From Cryphonectria parasitica EP155 (taxonomy: Eukaryota > Ascomycota > Sordariomycetes > Diaporthales > Cryphonectriaceae), in assembly GCF_011745365.1 (NCBI RefSeq), contig NW_024468919.1, positions 930,001 through 994,000 on the forward strand: DNA of 64,000 nucleotides. Direction: 5' to 3'. A program made the translations under genes and the position numbers. Every line of letters starts with the position of its first letter. Positions within the stretch are counted from its first letter, which is position 1. Below the pieces are notes generated by a model. That model had not been told where the DNA came from. It searched no databases and worked only from the letters and a program-made list of their open reading frames with translations. Below, one piece after another: positions 9,320 to 21,412 of the stretch.

Positions 9320-12190
9320 CTATGAGCCCAGCACCATTCTCCGATAATCTTCAGAAATACTCAGCACCTTCTGATACACTTCCCCATTTCCCCCCCAGCC
9401 GTCCCAAAGTATCTCTTGGAAATCTACCCAAATGACAGAAGTCTCATGCTTAGCGTACCACCAGAGATGTTCACTGAAGCTCCGCCTCAAAACTTCTATA
9501 TAGAAGTTCTCCATATGTGGCTTAAGGATATTCCAAGATAAAGCTGGTTGGCTTATGAAAAGATGAACAGCTGCTTGCCTGACATCTAAGTCTTCATCTC
9601 TGAGCCGTTGAGCCACAGCTTTCAGCATATCATCTGAAAGCAAAGACTGGCGTCCGAGCATATTAATAACTGCCTGCCTGACATCTGAGTCTTTATCTCT
9701 GAGTTGTTGAGCTGAAGCATACAGCATATCATCTGAGAGCGAAGACTGGCGTCCGAGTATATCGATAGCTGCTTGCTTGATACCCGAGTCTTCATCTCCG
9801 AGCCGTTGAGCCACAGCTCTCAGCAAATCATCTGAGAGCGAAATATCGTGTAACAGATAGGATGTTCCTATATTCCTGAGTTCAAATAAACACCACTGTA
9901 AGATTTGACTTTCTAAGTCCTTTCGATGCTGAGCGAAAGCTGACTTGTCGTCAGCAGAGACTTCATTCAAGCAATACATGACGAGTCGTTGGTGCATAGG
10001 GCCCAAGAGGTCGCGCAGCTCCTCGTTGATCGCGTGAAAGAACTCGTCGGCCTTTTCCTTAGCGTCAAGCAGGCCGGAAACGAAGCGCCATAAGATATCG
10101 TAGCGTGCTGTGTATTTGTACTTCCTAAGGAACTCGCGAGTAGTAATCTTTTCGCGGCTGAGTTTCAGTGGTTTGCCACCTGTCCATTGCTGTACAAAAT
10201 ACCGTGCTGCAAAATACTCTTGATAAGTCAGATGTAGAAAGTGAAAGTTTTGGTTCCTGAATTCTGACGATGGGTCTGATGTTCGTAGGAACGAGAGGGA
10301 TGGCAAAATCTGATCGGGTAGGAACTCCTTCAGGCCCAAGTTGCGAATTATTCTGTTGATATGCGCTGAATCAAACTGAATCACGTCGTCATGTAGTTCA
10401 GTAAAGGCAAGGGCTTCCAGGAACAGAATCTCGTCTTCGATATATGGCTTAATGATGGACCGATCAAGTGATTGGATCTGGCTTCCTGCAATCGACTGCC
10501 CTTTGCTTTTCCTTCCCAGTTGTACAATATCCTCCTTCCATAATTTTAGCTCGATAGCTTGGTAGATGGCGGTCATGGTATCAAGATTCGTCTCCGACTC
10601 GAAGTCTTCGATCCAAGTGAAGCAGAGTGCATCCAGCTGAATGGGGATCCGAACGAGATCTTGAACAAGCTGATGGTTTTGAAGGAAGGACTTAACTTTG
10701 GTCCTTTGTGGATCGGCAAGGGTCTTTTCAAGATATTGGCCAACTTGATCTGGTAAGAACCCAATTGTTTCCAATTCGAGGTCTGGGTCTTTGAGGCCAG
10801 CCAGAGCTATGGCGTGCGGCCGGGTTGTAATAATAACGTTGGGGCTGTTCAAAAGTTGTATAAGAAAACTGGACGCCGCAGAGAATGGATTCAAAAGCTC
10901 GGATATTTCATCCAGGCTATCGAGGAGGAACAGAGTACCACGCCTGTTGGTAGCTTCGTTGTGGACGGCATTCCATAATCCTTTAGCGAGACGGCGGCCA
11001 TCACGGTGCCCCTCGAAGAAAATATAGAACAAAAGTCTCTCCAGGTTGTATTCCGGGTAGGAGCGTTCTTTGAGCTTCCGTAAAGGCACTCAGAGTACAC
11101 GGTTGAACAAAGCCTTCCATCTATCAGTGCTGAGGAAGTCGTGCACAATCTTCTTGCACAAAGTAGTCTTCCCAACTCCAGCGCGTCCTCGGATCAAGAT
11201 TCTTCTTGGTGGTTTTGTGTGGCCGTCGGGCCCTTGGCGTGATGCAAAAAGTGTCGGCAACTCGATCAGGGACTTCTTGTCCGGCATCTCAATCTTCAGC
11301 CGCGCGTGGAGTGAAAACGGGGAAGAATGGGGTGCTGCATCTCCTTCAGAACCTTTGGTCGATCTTTCCTTCGAGTTTTCTGCGTTTTCATCGGGCTGCT
11401 TCACAATGGCGAGATTGATGTAGCACTGCTCCATCGACAAAGGCTTGCCTGAGAGTCGCTCAATCCGGAGCTTGTCCTCGGTATAGTGATGCTTTCGTAT
11501 CCATGTGTCTGCGTTGTCGTCGCGAATACGCTGGAGAACGCTTTCGATCTGTCTAGCAACAGATACATAATCGTAGTCATCACAGCCGCCACGGAACTTG
11601 TTCATGAGACCATGTTTTCGATGGAGTGCTAAGGGGTTCTCAACAAAGTCCAGAGTCCCAGAGGTAGCATCCACCAGCTGACACGTATTAGTAATCTTCT
11701 GCTCATTATAAAGATAGTATACAGGGAATAAAGCGAGATGGAAAGTTTTCTGCAGTTCTTACCGGGTACCTAACCAGTCTGGCGCCCAAGGAAATATCCT
11801 ATGCAGATTCGTCTTTCCAAGGTTTCAAAAGTTGTATACATGATACGGATGAGCAGGGTCTAGATACAGCTAAGTGAATTTGCGGACGAGTTCCCTAAGG
11901 TTCCGAGTCTCCTCTTTCACATTGCTGAGCAGCTTGGTCACTTTCCGGCCTCGTATCAAAGCCCAAGCATTCAGACCTGGCTCTGCCCATATGGCTACAC
12001 CTTGGAAAGAAGTGCCTCGGAAAGGCATTGCGAGGAAGATAATACCCTGGGTAGCTTCCTTGATGGAATAGTACTCGTGGGTTGCTATCATGAGAGAGCC
12101 TTCATCAAGATGATGCCCCCGAGGCATGATGCGATGAAGAGACTCAGATAGAAAGTAATGAGGAAATCTTCCAGCTATTACAGAACTCAT
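9320..12190 (-). pseudogene. NACHT-type NLR (alpha/beta-hydrolase-like, NACHT, HEAT repeats), broken
   Basis: Read from 12190 leftwards. The N-terminal part (GIIFLAMPFRGTSF, AEPGLNAWALIRGR) matches the alpha/beta-hydrolase-like domain of fungal NLRs, but the upstream nucleophile region is truncated or altered (GHHLDE where GHSLGG is usual). An 85-bp intron is visible at 11762-11678, with GTAAGA donor, ACTAATAC branch and CAG end; the exon phases do not join cleanly. Then come the linker LVDATSGTLDF, Walker A GRAGVGKTTLCKK (about 11150-11190), Walker B LFLLDSLDE, the sensor IITTRPHAI, and at the C terminus three 33-residue HEAT-like units plus a partial fourth. Three in-frame stops interrupt it: TAG at 11870-11872, TGA at 11825-11827 and TGA at 11090-11092. 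Intact relatives act as cytosolic non-self sensors that trigger cell death. This copy should be inactive unless the stops are read through. Confidence 0.8.
9590..9845 (-). repeat. Three near-identical 99-bp HEAT-repeat units in the NLR
   Basis: Three consecutive 33-residue units (starting SLSDDLLRAVAQRL, SLSDDMLYASAQQL and LLSDDMLKAVAQRL) share most residues, and the DNA repeats with a 99-bp period. High similarity between neighbouring units is typical of fungal NLR sensor repeats that diversify by repeat shuffling. Confidence 0.7.
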
Positions 12191-12471
12191 CTCTGCATTG
12201 CAACCCGCTCGCCCCTATTGATGCAACCAGAGAGGATGAAACTTTCTGAAAGGAAAGCCGAACGATTTACGGAGCTTGATTCGGAGTAGTGATTACACGC
12301 TAAGATTCGCCTCATTGTCATGAAGCTTTTACGGGAGGCTGTTAGAATACGAAGACGGGAATACTTCCAGGAAGCTAATAACCGCAGAGCTCTCGAATAA
12401 GCTATGAACAACCTGATTCTAACTATAGATAAGCTTATAAGCTTCCAGTCTTCTATTGCAAGAGGAATCAG

Positions 12472-12925
12472 TATTATAACTCATTTAATATGCAGGTTAC
12501 GAAATAGGTTATAAGCAACAAGGACTAGGTGTTAAGAACCCTACGTTCTAACAAAGCACCGATTACATAACCCAGGGTTAGGGTTATGATGAAGGGAGAA
12601 TCTATGGATCTGCTCCCAAATCCTCAGAGCCTTATACTAATAAATCTATAGATCTGCTCTCAGATTCTCAGAGCTACGATGAAGAGCTAAATATATAAGA
12701 ATACATTCATTACCACTAGATAGACCACTAGACATAGCTCTTCAATCATCAATCTAAGTATCAGATTACATACGTACTCTGATAGCCCCAAAAGCAGTAA
12801 ACACTTGCATTCTCATCAGAACTTGTATATTTCCGTATTCAAGAACCTACACTTCAACATCGCTCTTATTAGCATAAACCCAATCAGTACTTAGGAATCT
12901 TCGGATAACTGCAGTGCTCATTATA
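12472..12925 (+). mobile_element. Solo LTR, family 2 (copy A), TSD altered by one transition
   Basis: This 454-bp sequence corresponds base for base in large part to the LTR at 22108-22615. Its ends read TATTAT and ATTATA where the better copy has TGTTAT and ATTACA, all C to T or G to A changes. Flanking 5-mers are ATCAG (12467-12471) and ATTAG (12926-12930), a TSD with one C/T difference. It contains the GGGTTAGGGTTA motif and a TATATAAG box near 12690. Confidence 0.8.
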
Positions 12926-13560
12926 ATTAGCTCGCTTTTCCAAGCAGCTCTTAAAGCGAATGCAGCTTTCCTCGGGAGCGCAATAAGACAGCCAAGATTA
13001 GCAATATACAAGTACCTGAGATAGTATCAAAGTATTTCCTCTGCTTTAGAGACTTTGAGTCTTGAGCAGAAATATGGAAGCATACTTCCACAGCTCACCG
13101 CAATGCATCAACATAGCCCCTTTCCTGCCCCGAGTATACCCGCTCAGGGATCGAAGAGTCTCTGAACCTCTATCGAGCTCATACAGCACATGCAGTCGTC
13201 TCACGATGCCAAGAACTTGCTGTTCATTCAAGTCCATCGATGCCTGCTCTGCGAAGATCAGATCTTCCCGACGAAATCTGGACTCTCGTTTCATACTACG
13301 GAGAACCATATAAAGGGAGATCAGATCTTCGATAAGCTGTTTTCTTGTTCTAAATGCTGCTGTCTTGCAATTAACAACTATGTTATACAGGATCTGAAGC
13401 GGGTATGATACTACAGGTGTACCAAAGCCTGCCTCGCTACATACGTATTTGGACCTCTGCAAAGAGAAAATTACTGATCTATAGTAGCAAAACCAAGATA
13501 GCGAAAGCCCTAAGATATAGCTTGATGAATCATTAAAATTCTAAGTTTACATTCCGTTGC
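12926..13560. other. No gene firmly recognised; possible decayed zinc-finger-like frame
   Basis: A 138-codon minus-strand frame (13046-13462) and a 72-codon plus-strand frame (13190-13408) overlap. The plus frame has a CLLCEDQIF...H....H...CSKC arrangement suggestive of C2H2-type fingers but is short and preceded by a stop. Neither is accepted as a gene. Confidence 0.3.
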
Positions 13561-13693
13561 ATTCAAGTGGATGGACCCACTGTATTTTTGCACCTCTCGA
13601 TTTCTTCACCAAAAACGCGTGTGAATTATGAGCGCGTGAAAACGCTCATTTTTTGCTTCAACTTTTGAAGAACTTCCTTGCTTGGCCACCCCC
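13561..13693 (-). repeat. Right arm of a 133-bp inverted repeat
   Basis: This is the partner of 9021-9153 in opposite orientation, 115/133 identical by hand alignment. Together the arms enclose 4.4 kb holding the NLR pseudogene and LTR copy A. No clear target duplication was found outside the arms. Confidence 0.75.
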
Positions 13694-13739
13694 CAACGCC
13701 TAAAGCTATTCTCAAATTCGCGAATTTCGACTATACGCA

Positions 13740-16106
13740 TGCTGGATTATATAGAGCTATCACCAAACTCATCATTTCCAGCGTCTAACAGTGCTGCTAG
13801 CGCTCAAGCGTTGCTAGCTCTCAGCACTAATAAGTCCTATGCTTCTTAGAACAACAGCTATAGCTATATAGCAGTTGACAACGAGGTATACGAGCAGGAA
13901 ATAGGCAATTTGATATCTGATATGCGTTTCCTCTAGAAGACTATCTGCCCGAGCTACAGCCTATCCTCCGTAGAGTATCCCAAGAGGATGAGGCATTCTC
14001 TCGCTGGCTTCGTTCGAACCCTAAGGCATGCATGCGATTCGAGCTAGCACCATCTAAGCCTGCTAAAATGCTTGCTAAATGTAAGGCTAAAGTCTCTTTG
14101 AAGGCTTCTGCTGCGAAACATACAACAGCACAGAAGTTTTCTCGTTAACCTGAGCCTGGGGTGTCAGCAAGGGCTCAGGCCAGGCTGGATGCCAAAGCAG
14201 CTGCTGAGGAGGCAGCAGTCCAGCGAAGAGCTGCTGAACGAGCAGCAATTGCTGAAGAGAAAAGAGCCGAACAAGCAGCAATTTCTCAAGAGAGAAGAGC
14301 TTGAGACAAGGAACTGGCAGCGGCTCGAGAGGCTAGAAAAGCCGCTTCCAGGCATGCTGCTGAGAAGAGGGCTGCTGAGAGGGCTGCTGCTAAAGCTGCT
14401 GCTGCGACAAAGGCACGAGCATCTGCCAGCCCTGTCATAATAGACAGCGATGATAAGGGCGATGATGCTAGAGAGGCTGAGAACCCTGAAATCGTCGAGA
14501 TTACTACTCCAGCAGAGGTCCATATCAACTGGCATTACCCTGTTCATCGATGCGCACAGTTTCGAAGGATCTCGCCTTCAGAAATGCTTACGAAGAGGTT
14601 TGCTAACATGCTTTGTTTCCTCGATCTCGTTATCAAGGATGCCCTAACTGCTTAGCTGAACGAACAAACTATACATATTGCTCGAGTTGTAAAAGAACAA
14701 ACTGTTCGTACTAAATACAGCTTTGCTAGAATTACCATGAGGAGAAGCAATAGTACTGTTCGAGGCAACCAGATCCATTGCAACGAGATGATGAGCAACG
14801 ATTTCCAGAGTGCTGCGCAACAAATCAGCGATATTCTGCTCAACAGAAAGAACCTTTATTGCCTCATCATTATATATACCTTCAATCTCGAGATTAGCAG
14901 CAGCAGATATATCCCTCATGCTCTATTGCGAGAACTTCCTTCAAGTATAGCTAGCCAGCTATAAGCAGATACTCAAGTTGCTATCGAAGCGGGGGCTAGC
15001 GAGTTTGATGATCTCTTTACGCCTGCCAGCACAACAATACGAGCGCTCCAGATGCCAGGAACTGCTCGCCCGCACTCGAAAGCCTTGAGTATGCATAAGC
15101 AGATCAATGCTGAGATTGCTAGCTAGAGAGATCTCTACAAACAGCTTAATATCCATTAGCAGTGCTATGATTCTATGTGCTATACTAATAATAGAAATAG
15201 TACAAAGTTTGCTATATATTGCTGAATTGAGCTTGATAATTATTATTTCAAGCTTAATCAGCAAGATCTGATGCAATAAGCAGAGAAGATTGCAAATAAA
15301 GCTGAAAAAGCTAATATTAATTATATCTTATATAGCATTGAACCAGAACTAGGGCGCTGTCGCCCTCGAGAAAAGAAATGAACAGCTGCCGAAGCAATGA
15401 GCAAGGGCTCGTGCAATCCAAGCATGCCTGTACAGATGAGAACAGCAAACTAAGGCCACACGGGCACAAGAACAGGGTGAAAAACCTGTCTTAGACCTGT
15501 CCAAAGGGTTCAAAATTGAAAAGAAGAGAAAAGAATACTTCATTATTGCTTATAGCTAAAGAATTTGAAAAGTGAGTAGTATTCTTTATATGTATGAGGA
15601 GCCTTGACCCACTGTACTCCATGTCCTACAGACTACCACCCTGGCCACCACAACAGCATATATTGCTAAATCCTCAGTTGTGCTATCTTCTATATACAGG
15701 CAATCTTGAGCACTGGAGATAGCTTTGCAACCAGCTTAATAGCTAAAGCAATACTAGCATCAGATATATGAAAAGATCTCCTTAGCAGAAAAGGGAAAGC
15801 ATATGCTGGAAAAAGCAACAGCTCTATTAGCAGTAATATTATTAATATTAATAGAGAAGGAGATTCTGCAATGCTAGCACAGTTGCTTCAGAGCTAGCTG
15901 AGCAAACCTGAGTTAATAATGCTCTCATTTCTGCTACCATCAGCTTCTCTGATAATGCCTCTCTCTGTATATACATCTTATTAGATGCTTGAAGCTAGGC
16001 TTCTCTTGAGATACATATTTTTTCAAGTGCTAATTACGCTATTAGAGTGGCTAATTGTGACATTCTTTTCGAGCTCTATTGTGCTAGAAGAGCTTGATAT
16101 AGATAG
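13740..16106 (+). pseudogene. Unknown decayed gene, 5' part (coiled-coil rich), split by the Copia element
   Basis: A plus-strand reading runs through one dominant frame with several TAG/TAA/TGA interruptions. About 14150-14440 encodes an Ala/Glu/Arg-rich stretch (SARAQARLDAKAAAEEAAV, REARKAASRHAAEKRAAE) expected to form a coiled coil, followed by an acidic SPVIIDSDDKGDD segment and a C-terminal part (PAEVHINWHYPVHRCAQFRR). The reading appears to continue beyond the Copia insertion at 21581, since joining at the GATAG duplication keeps the frame (VLEELDID then SFMDKFFRIL). I do not recognise the family; a gag-like protein of another element is possible. Confidence 0.4.
16102..16106 (+). repeat. 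Target-site duplication GATAG (left)
   Basis: The 5-bp GATAG precedes the 5' LTR at 16107 and is repeated exactly at 21576-21580 after the 3' LTR. Confidence 0.9.
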
Positions 16107-16269
16107 TGTGCGAGGGCCAGTGAGTCACTGGCCCTAGGCCGTGCACAGCCCAGCCAGCCAGCCAACAGCCAGACCTGTTGATAGCCTCAGTTAGTTGCCC
16201 TCGTGGTTTTTCTCTTCTTTTTCTCTTCTCTTTAGCGCACTGCAATACGAGCTTTTTTGCCCTCGCATA
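16107..16269 (+). repeat. 5' LTR of the Copia element (163 bp)
   Basis: It starts TGTGCGAGGGC and ends GCCCTCGCATA, an inverted terminal repeat with one change from the expected CACA end. Near the start is a perfect palindrome GGCCAGTGAGTCACTGGCC (16115-16133) centred on TGAGTCA. The second half is CT-rich. Confidence 0.92.
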
Positions 16270-16276
16270 GGTTATG
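16270..16276 (+). other. Candidate primer-binding site
   Basis: GGTTATG directly follows the 5' LTR. It is complementary to CATAACC of the initiator-Met tRNA anticodon stem-loop. Drosophila copia begins its primer site in the same way, using a half-tRNA(iMet) primer. The bases that follow (CAGCC) would need checking against this fungus's tRNA. Confidence 0.55.
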
Positions 16277-16486
16277 CAGCCCTCTTGCCCTTTCTTTCGA
16301 GCATTCACGATATTTGAATCGTTTCTCGACCCCTGATTACGGCAAATTCCTCGAGTTCAGCTTCGAATCGCGCTCAACGCAGCTGAATTCACTCAAAATA
16401 ACAAGAAGAGCGCCTACCAGCATCTTCAACCCTCCCAAACTCTTCAGGACCCCAAGCTGTCCTGGAAACACCTTTATTAACAACTG

Positions 16487-19400
16487 ATGGCCTTAGCTGA
16501 TGAGGATATCATAGACCAGTCCGTTTACGAGGATATTCAAGAGAACGATGAGGAGACTCCGATAGCCTCTCGTTCAGGAGATAACAACAAGGAGGCTTTT
16601 GCAGTCCCTCTATCAGAATCATCAAGACTATCAGAGGCGATGGTATTCAAGATGGATAGCATCAGGGTGATGTTCATCCAGCACAGCGTATCAGCGCTTC
16701 TGGGCGAGGAAAATCTCGAGGATTGGAGTATTATGGTTGAGTCGATCCTTCTTTTATACGAATATCTTCACTATATTCTCGAATCAGTTCCTAAGCCTGA
16801 CAAGATAGCTGATCCTGAGAGCTTTTCAATCTGGATCCGATAGCGAGCTCAGGTTGTTACAATGCTTCAGAATACGTTGCAAAAGGTGCAAAGCACTCTT
16901 ACCAATGCAGGCTTGAATCCAAGAAAGCGAGATCCGTATATTATATACCAAGCGGTAATGCATACTCTTCCTAAGCACTCTGAGAACTACATTAATTAGA
17001 TAGCAGTTCGTTTTGCAATCTGTTAGATTGCTAACTACGCTTTCTTGTTAGCTTTTTGCAATAATCTTCAGTATATGCATTGTTGTTTAAGGGAACTTTA
17101 CTATGAGTTTTCTAACAACTTCATAATAGCTCTGATTCTTAAGAAGATTGAGAATGTACTTTCAACGTTGCATGCTTTTGCTATTAGAGATTATAAGATT
17201 AGCAAATTAACCTAGAATATGTTGATAGCTGAGATTAACTCAATTATTATAACAGGTATAGATGCAAAAGCTTTTGCAGCTCTGAAGAAGATGTTATTAA
17301 ATCAGATATTATTAAGTAGCAGCTAAGGAGATGAAAAGCAGTAGCCAGAGAAGGACTTCCTTCCTAGCAAAGATATGATCAGCGCCTTGAAAGTTTCTAA
17401 GTTATGCTTTGAACAACTTCTATATTATTGCTAGTACAAAAAGTTCCTTTTAGCATTCTGAAAGCATTGCTTATTCTGCAATAAGTATCACAGCTCAGAA
17501 CTACAAGCTTGCAAAAACTACTAGGAAAACAGCAATAATAATACAAATCAGTTGTTGTTTATAACAACAAATGCAGAATCAACAGTATTTAGCTCCTCGT
17601 TAGCAGCTTCCAGCAGAGCAGCATTAGTTGCTATCTTAGCGCTTATTGAGAACAGTAAGCTGTTAAAGGATAGCATTATAGCTGATACAGGCGCCTTAGA
17701 GATGATTTTCAATAATGCTAAGTAGTTTATAGATCTCTTCAAGCTTGAGAAACCAGAAGCTATGGAATTCGCAGCAGGCTTCTTCAATATCGAGATAGCT
17801 GGAATGATATAGCTTAAGATTGTGCATTATAATAGCTCTGTTGCTATTATTAAGCTCAAGAATACTAGATTCTCATCTAGAACTTCTTGCAATCTTATCA
17901 GCATGAGAAAGCTGATACTCCTTGGATTGGGATTTGATAGCAAGATGAGCTAGATCATAACTACAACTGATAGATGTGAGGTTTGTTAGATCGACTGGAA
18001 GGAAGGTATACTAGTTCTGAGAGCACAGAACCTTCCTCAGCCTTCAGAGAGTGGCTTTCTGGCAAAACCAGCAATACTTATATCTGTAATCTACTAAAGA
18101 CTTCATAACCGCTTTATGCATGCAGGCTTAGAAGCAATTTGAGAAGCAGCTAGTTAGGCTAGCATCACAGTTGTTAAGGAAAAGGATTTCTGTTGTAAGC
18201 TGTATCTCGAGAACTATCTGATAGAGTCCTATGGATGCTCTCAGGATGTCAAATACAATGCTTCTAGCCAGTTGATTAGATTTGATCTAATCGAATTTCA
18301 GGAGGGATACAATGGCTATTGTTACTGCCTTTACTTCATCAATATGGATACAAACTATCATTGAGTCTATTTTGCTAATAAGAAGAACGAAGCCTTTGAT
18401 CTCATTAAGAAATTTGTTGTATTTTTTGAGTAATAGTCTAGCAGAAAGATTCAGGCTTTGGATTGCAACAATGAGCTAGAGTTTGGACTAGCGATATCTA
18501 TCTTCAAGAACTCAAAGCTTCAGCAATAAGCTAATAAGAGAAGCATTGTTATCTTACATACAATTCCTCATTTATCTTGGATGAACAGCAAGGCTGAGAA
18601 GGCTCATCACAATGTTGTTAAGAAAGCATGCATAGCACACAATACAGCAAACCTTTCATCAGGCTTGTAGCCCTTTATGATAGAAGCTGCTTGTTGAATC
18701 ATAAATCTACTGCCTTGCATAGCAAACAAGCACAACGAGCTGCCTATCCGGAAGCTGGGATACCGTCTGAGCCTCTACAAGAAAGCAATCCCTGATACAG
18801 AATTCCTCAGAGTCGTTGGCAGCAATGTATGGATTCATATAAAGAAAGCATATCGCTAATCAAGCAATAAATACGCTAAAATAAGCTTGAAAACAAAGCT
18901 TCTTACATGGAACAATCCATCAGGCAAGATCGTCTAAATATATAATCCTAAAGCTGATAAGATGTACCGTACAGTAGCTATAGAGATTCGAGAGTGCGAA
19001 AACCCTTCTTTGAACAACTTAGAGATAGCTGAGATTGAGCACGTTACTGAGTTCAGCAAATCCTCAGTTGAAAACGAGTTCATTACAATCAGGACCCTTC
19101 TCGTAGACCAGCGAGAGGATGCTACGAACGAGAGGCTTCCCGAGGTACGCCTGAGCATGCCGATCTATAACCAGGAGAACTCGCCTTCTCAACAGGAAGC
19201 TACCGAAACCGACTCTTCTAACCCTCAGACCGAGCCTCCAACCTTGCCCACTCCCAGCTACACTCCCGAACCAGAAATATATGGAAAAATACAGGATGGA
19301 CTGGGAAAAAACAAGCTAAGAGAGGAACTAAAAAGGAAATCTCGGGGGTGGATGCGTTGCCTCCCGGAGGCCAGACGGTAACAGACAGTGAGGCTCAAGC

Positions 19401-21294
19401 TTCTGCCTCACACTCTTCCTGTTCAATTGAGGCTGTTTACAACGATATGCCTCAGGGGATGATGGATGAGGAGGTTCTGGCGGAGAAAGAAGCTATCCCG
19501 AGATCACGCCGTCCTCATTCTCACACGCCCCAGCTTTCCACAAGAGAGCAACCACGAAAACAGGCCAAGGATAAGCAGCATGCTAGCTTGCCTGATTCAT
19601 CAAAGAAGATGGATGCCTTAGCTATCAACGCTATTGCTTCTTACAATATATACGAACCAATTCTCAAGTTCATATGCTTATCAGCACTAAAAGTATAGTA
19701 TCTTATTAATTCAAAAACATTATTAGCATCAAAGAACTATAAATAAGCTATAAAATTGCCTAACTTTGAGGATGCATAGAAGCCTGTTTGCAACAAGAGT
19801 ATTACTAAGCTTGAGAACAACTATATCTACATCTGGTCTAAACCAGACCCTAGCGCGAATATCCTTCCTGCTAAGTAGGTATTTAATCTCAAGAATAATT
19901 CTAAGAATCCCTTGAAAGACAAGAAGATCTCTCATGCACGCTCAGTTATTTGTAGCAACTATGAAGTTGAGAACTGGTTAATAGAGGATATATACTCAGC
20001 TATTGCTTTATTAACTAGCATCAAGCTCTTCATAGCCTTCGTTGCAATCAAAGAACTAGCCTGAAAGAAGTTTGATTTCATTATAGCCTTCCTCAACTCA
20101 CCTATTCCTAAGAGCAATCATATCTTTATCTAACCGCCCCCAGAATACAAACATTGTAATAGCAAGGTCTGATTGATGAAGAAGGGAATGTACAGCATGC
20201 ATTGATCTCCTCTGTAATAGTTTGAAACTATCATACTCTTCCTCAAGAGCCTTAGCTTCTAGCTATTCAATAACGAGCTTTGCCTCTTTTGCAATGAACA
20301 GACTGGAATGCTTTTAATCCTCTATATTAACAATATGCTTATTGCTAGCTCAACTAATGCTAATATAAATGCTATTGCTGCTTACATTAGCAAGAAATTC
20401 AATCTCAAGCATCTGGGAAAACCTGAGAAGTTCCTAAGCTTCAATATCAAGAGGGATAAGAAGAACTCGATAATCTTTCTCTTGCAAGAGGAATACGCCA
20501 GAAAGATTATCGCCTTTTACAGCTTTGAATTATATAAGGCTACAAAGACCCTATAGCCTGTAGACTTTGAACTGCCTAAGGCTTAGGAGCTTCTTCATGA
20601 TCAAACAAAGCTTTATCAAAAGCATACAGAAGCTCTAAATTAGCTATTCACTGGAACGAGGCCTGATATCTCGTTCACAGTAGGAAAGATAGCCAAGGGA
20701 AATATGAGCCCCTCAGCAGCTCATATACACCTTCAAAAGCACCTGTTTCGCTATCTCGAGAAACATCTCGAACTTAGCATCATCTTCAACAGCCATATGC
20801 TCTTGGACAACATTCTCAATGCCTATGCAGATGCTTCCTGAGCTAACAATCTCGCTACCAGGCAATCTACTGCTAGCTACATTGTCTTCATGACTGGAGC
20901 GCCTGTTATTTGGAAATCAAAGATGCAAACCTTGGTAATCTTGTTAACCACAGAAGCTGAATTCGTTAACCTCATCCCAGCTAGTCAGGCCCTCATTTGG
21001 ATCTGATCATTCATTAAGGAGTTTAGCCTCAACGCTGAGAAGCCTCTTCTCCTCTTCACGGATAGCCTGAATGCTAGGCATAACGTTCTGAACAAAAACA
21101 ATGCTGCCCGCACTCGCTACATTGATATCCGTTTCAAATGGATCGTCGAGAGGACTAGTCAAGGCGATTTCAACATACAGCACATCAGCACGGAGGATAT
21201 AGCAGCCGATGGCCTAACCAAGGCACTTGAGCCTACCAAACACGCCAAGTTCGTGAAGGCCCTTAGCCTCGTGAGTTGCTCGATCTACGAGTAG
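16487..21294 (+). pseudogene. Copia gag-pol, multiply interrupted
   Basis: ATG 16487 opens the gag-like part (118 codons to the first TAG). Further on, always in recognisable order: a zinc-knuckle-like CLFCNKYHSSELQAC (about 17468-17512); protease IIADTGA (about 17677-17695); the integrase His pair RLHNRFMHAGL and the core around FINMDTNYH, LDCNNELEF and KAEKAHHNVV (about 18100-18650); a variable linker (18960-19690); reverse transcriptase with FDFIIAFLNSPI, the active site YINN at 20323-20334 and ISKKFNLKHLGKPEKFLSF; and RNase H (YADASWANNLATRQSTASYI, WKSKMQTLVILLTTEAEF) ending at TAG 21292-21294. Dozens of stops prevent translation. Both catalytic Asp codons of YVDD have become Asn through G to A changes, so the enzyme would be inactive even without the stops. 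Confidence 0.85.
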
Positions 21295-21403
21295 CGACAG
21301 ATAGGTTGGAAAAGGGATTTACGATGAGGAATATGGAGGAAAACACCAAGGGAAAGATGAGGATATATGGACTATATGGTGATGTTGGCCTTGCCAGTTG
21401 GCT

Positions 21404-21412
21404 GAGGGGGGG
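21404..21412 (+). other. Polypurine tract of the Copia element
   Basis: GAGGGGGGG lies immediately before the TG of the 3' LTR, where plus-strand DNA synthesis is primed in LTR retrotransposons. Confidence 0.8.

Noticed and set aside
11090..11092. Programmed readthrough of TGA in the NLR
   Set aside because: Two further stops upstream and a phase mismatch at the intron point to a pseudogene.
12580..12600. Interstitial telomere
   Set aside because: Only about two TTAGGG-like units, always at the same place in a transposon LTR.
13046..13462. 138-codon minus-strand frame
   Set aside because: No recognisable domain, and the opposite strand has an equally plausible Cys/His-containing reading; left unassigned.
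14164..14547. 127-codon minus-strand frame rich in Ser/Leu
   Set aside because: It is the antisense shadow of the Ala/Glu/Arg coiled-coil region (GCT/GAG codons on the plus strand).
16487..21294. Recoding: TAG read as Gln in the Copia element
   Set aside because: Many TAGs do fall where Gln fits, but TAA and TGA stops also occur and the active-site Asp codons are mutated, so decay explains it better.
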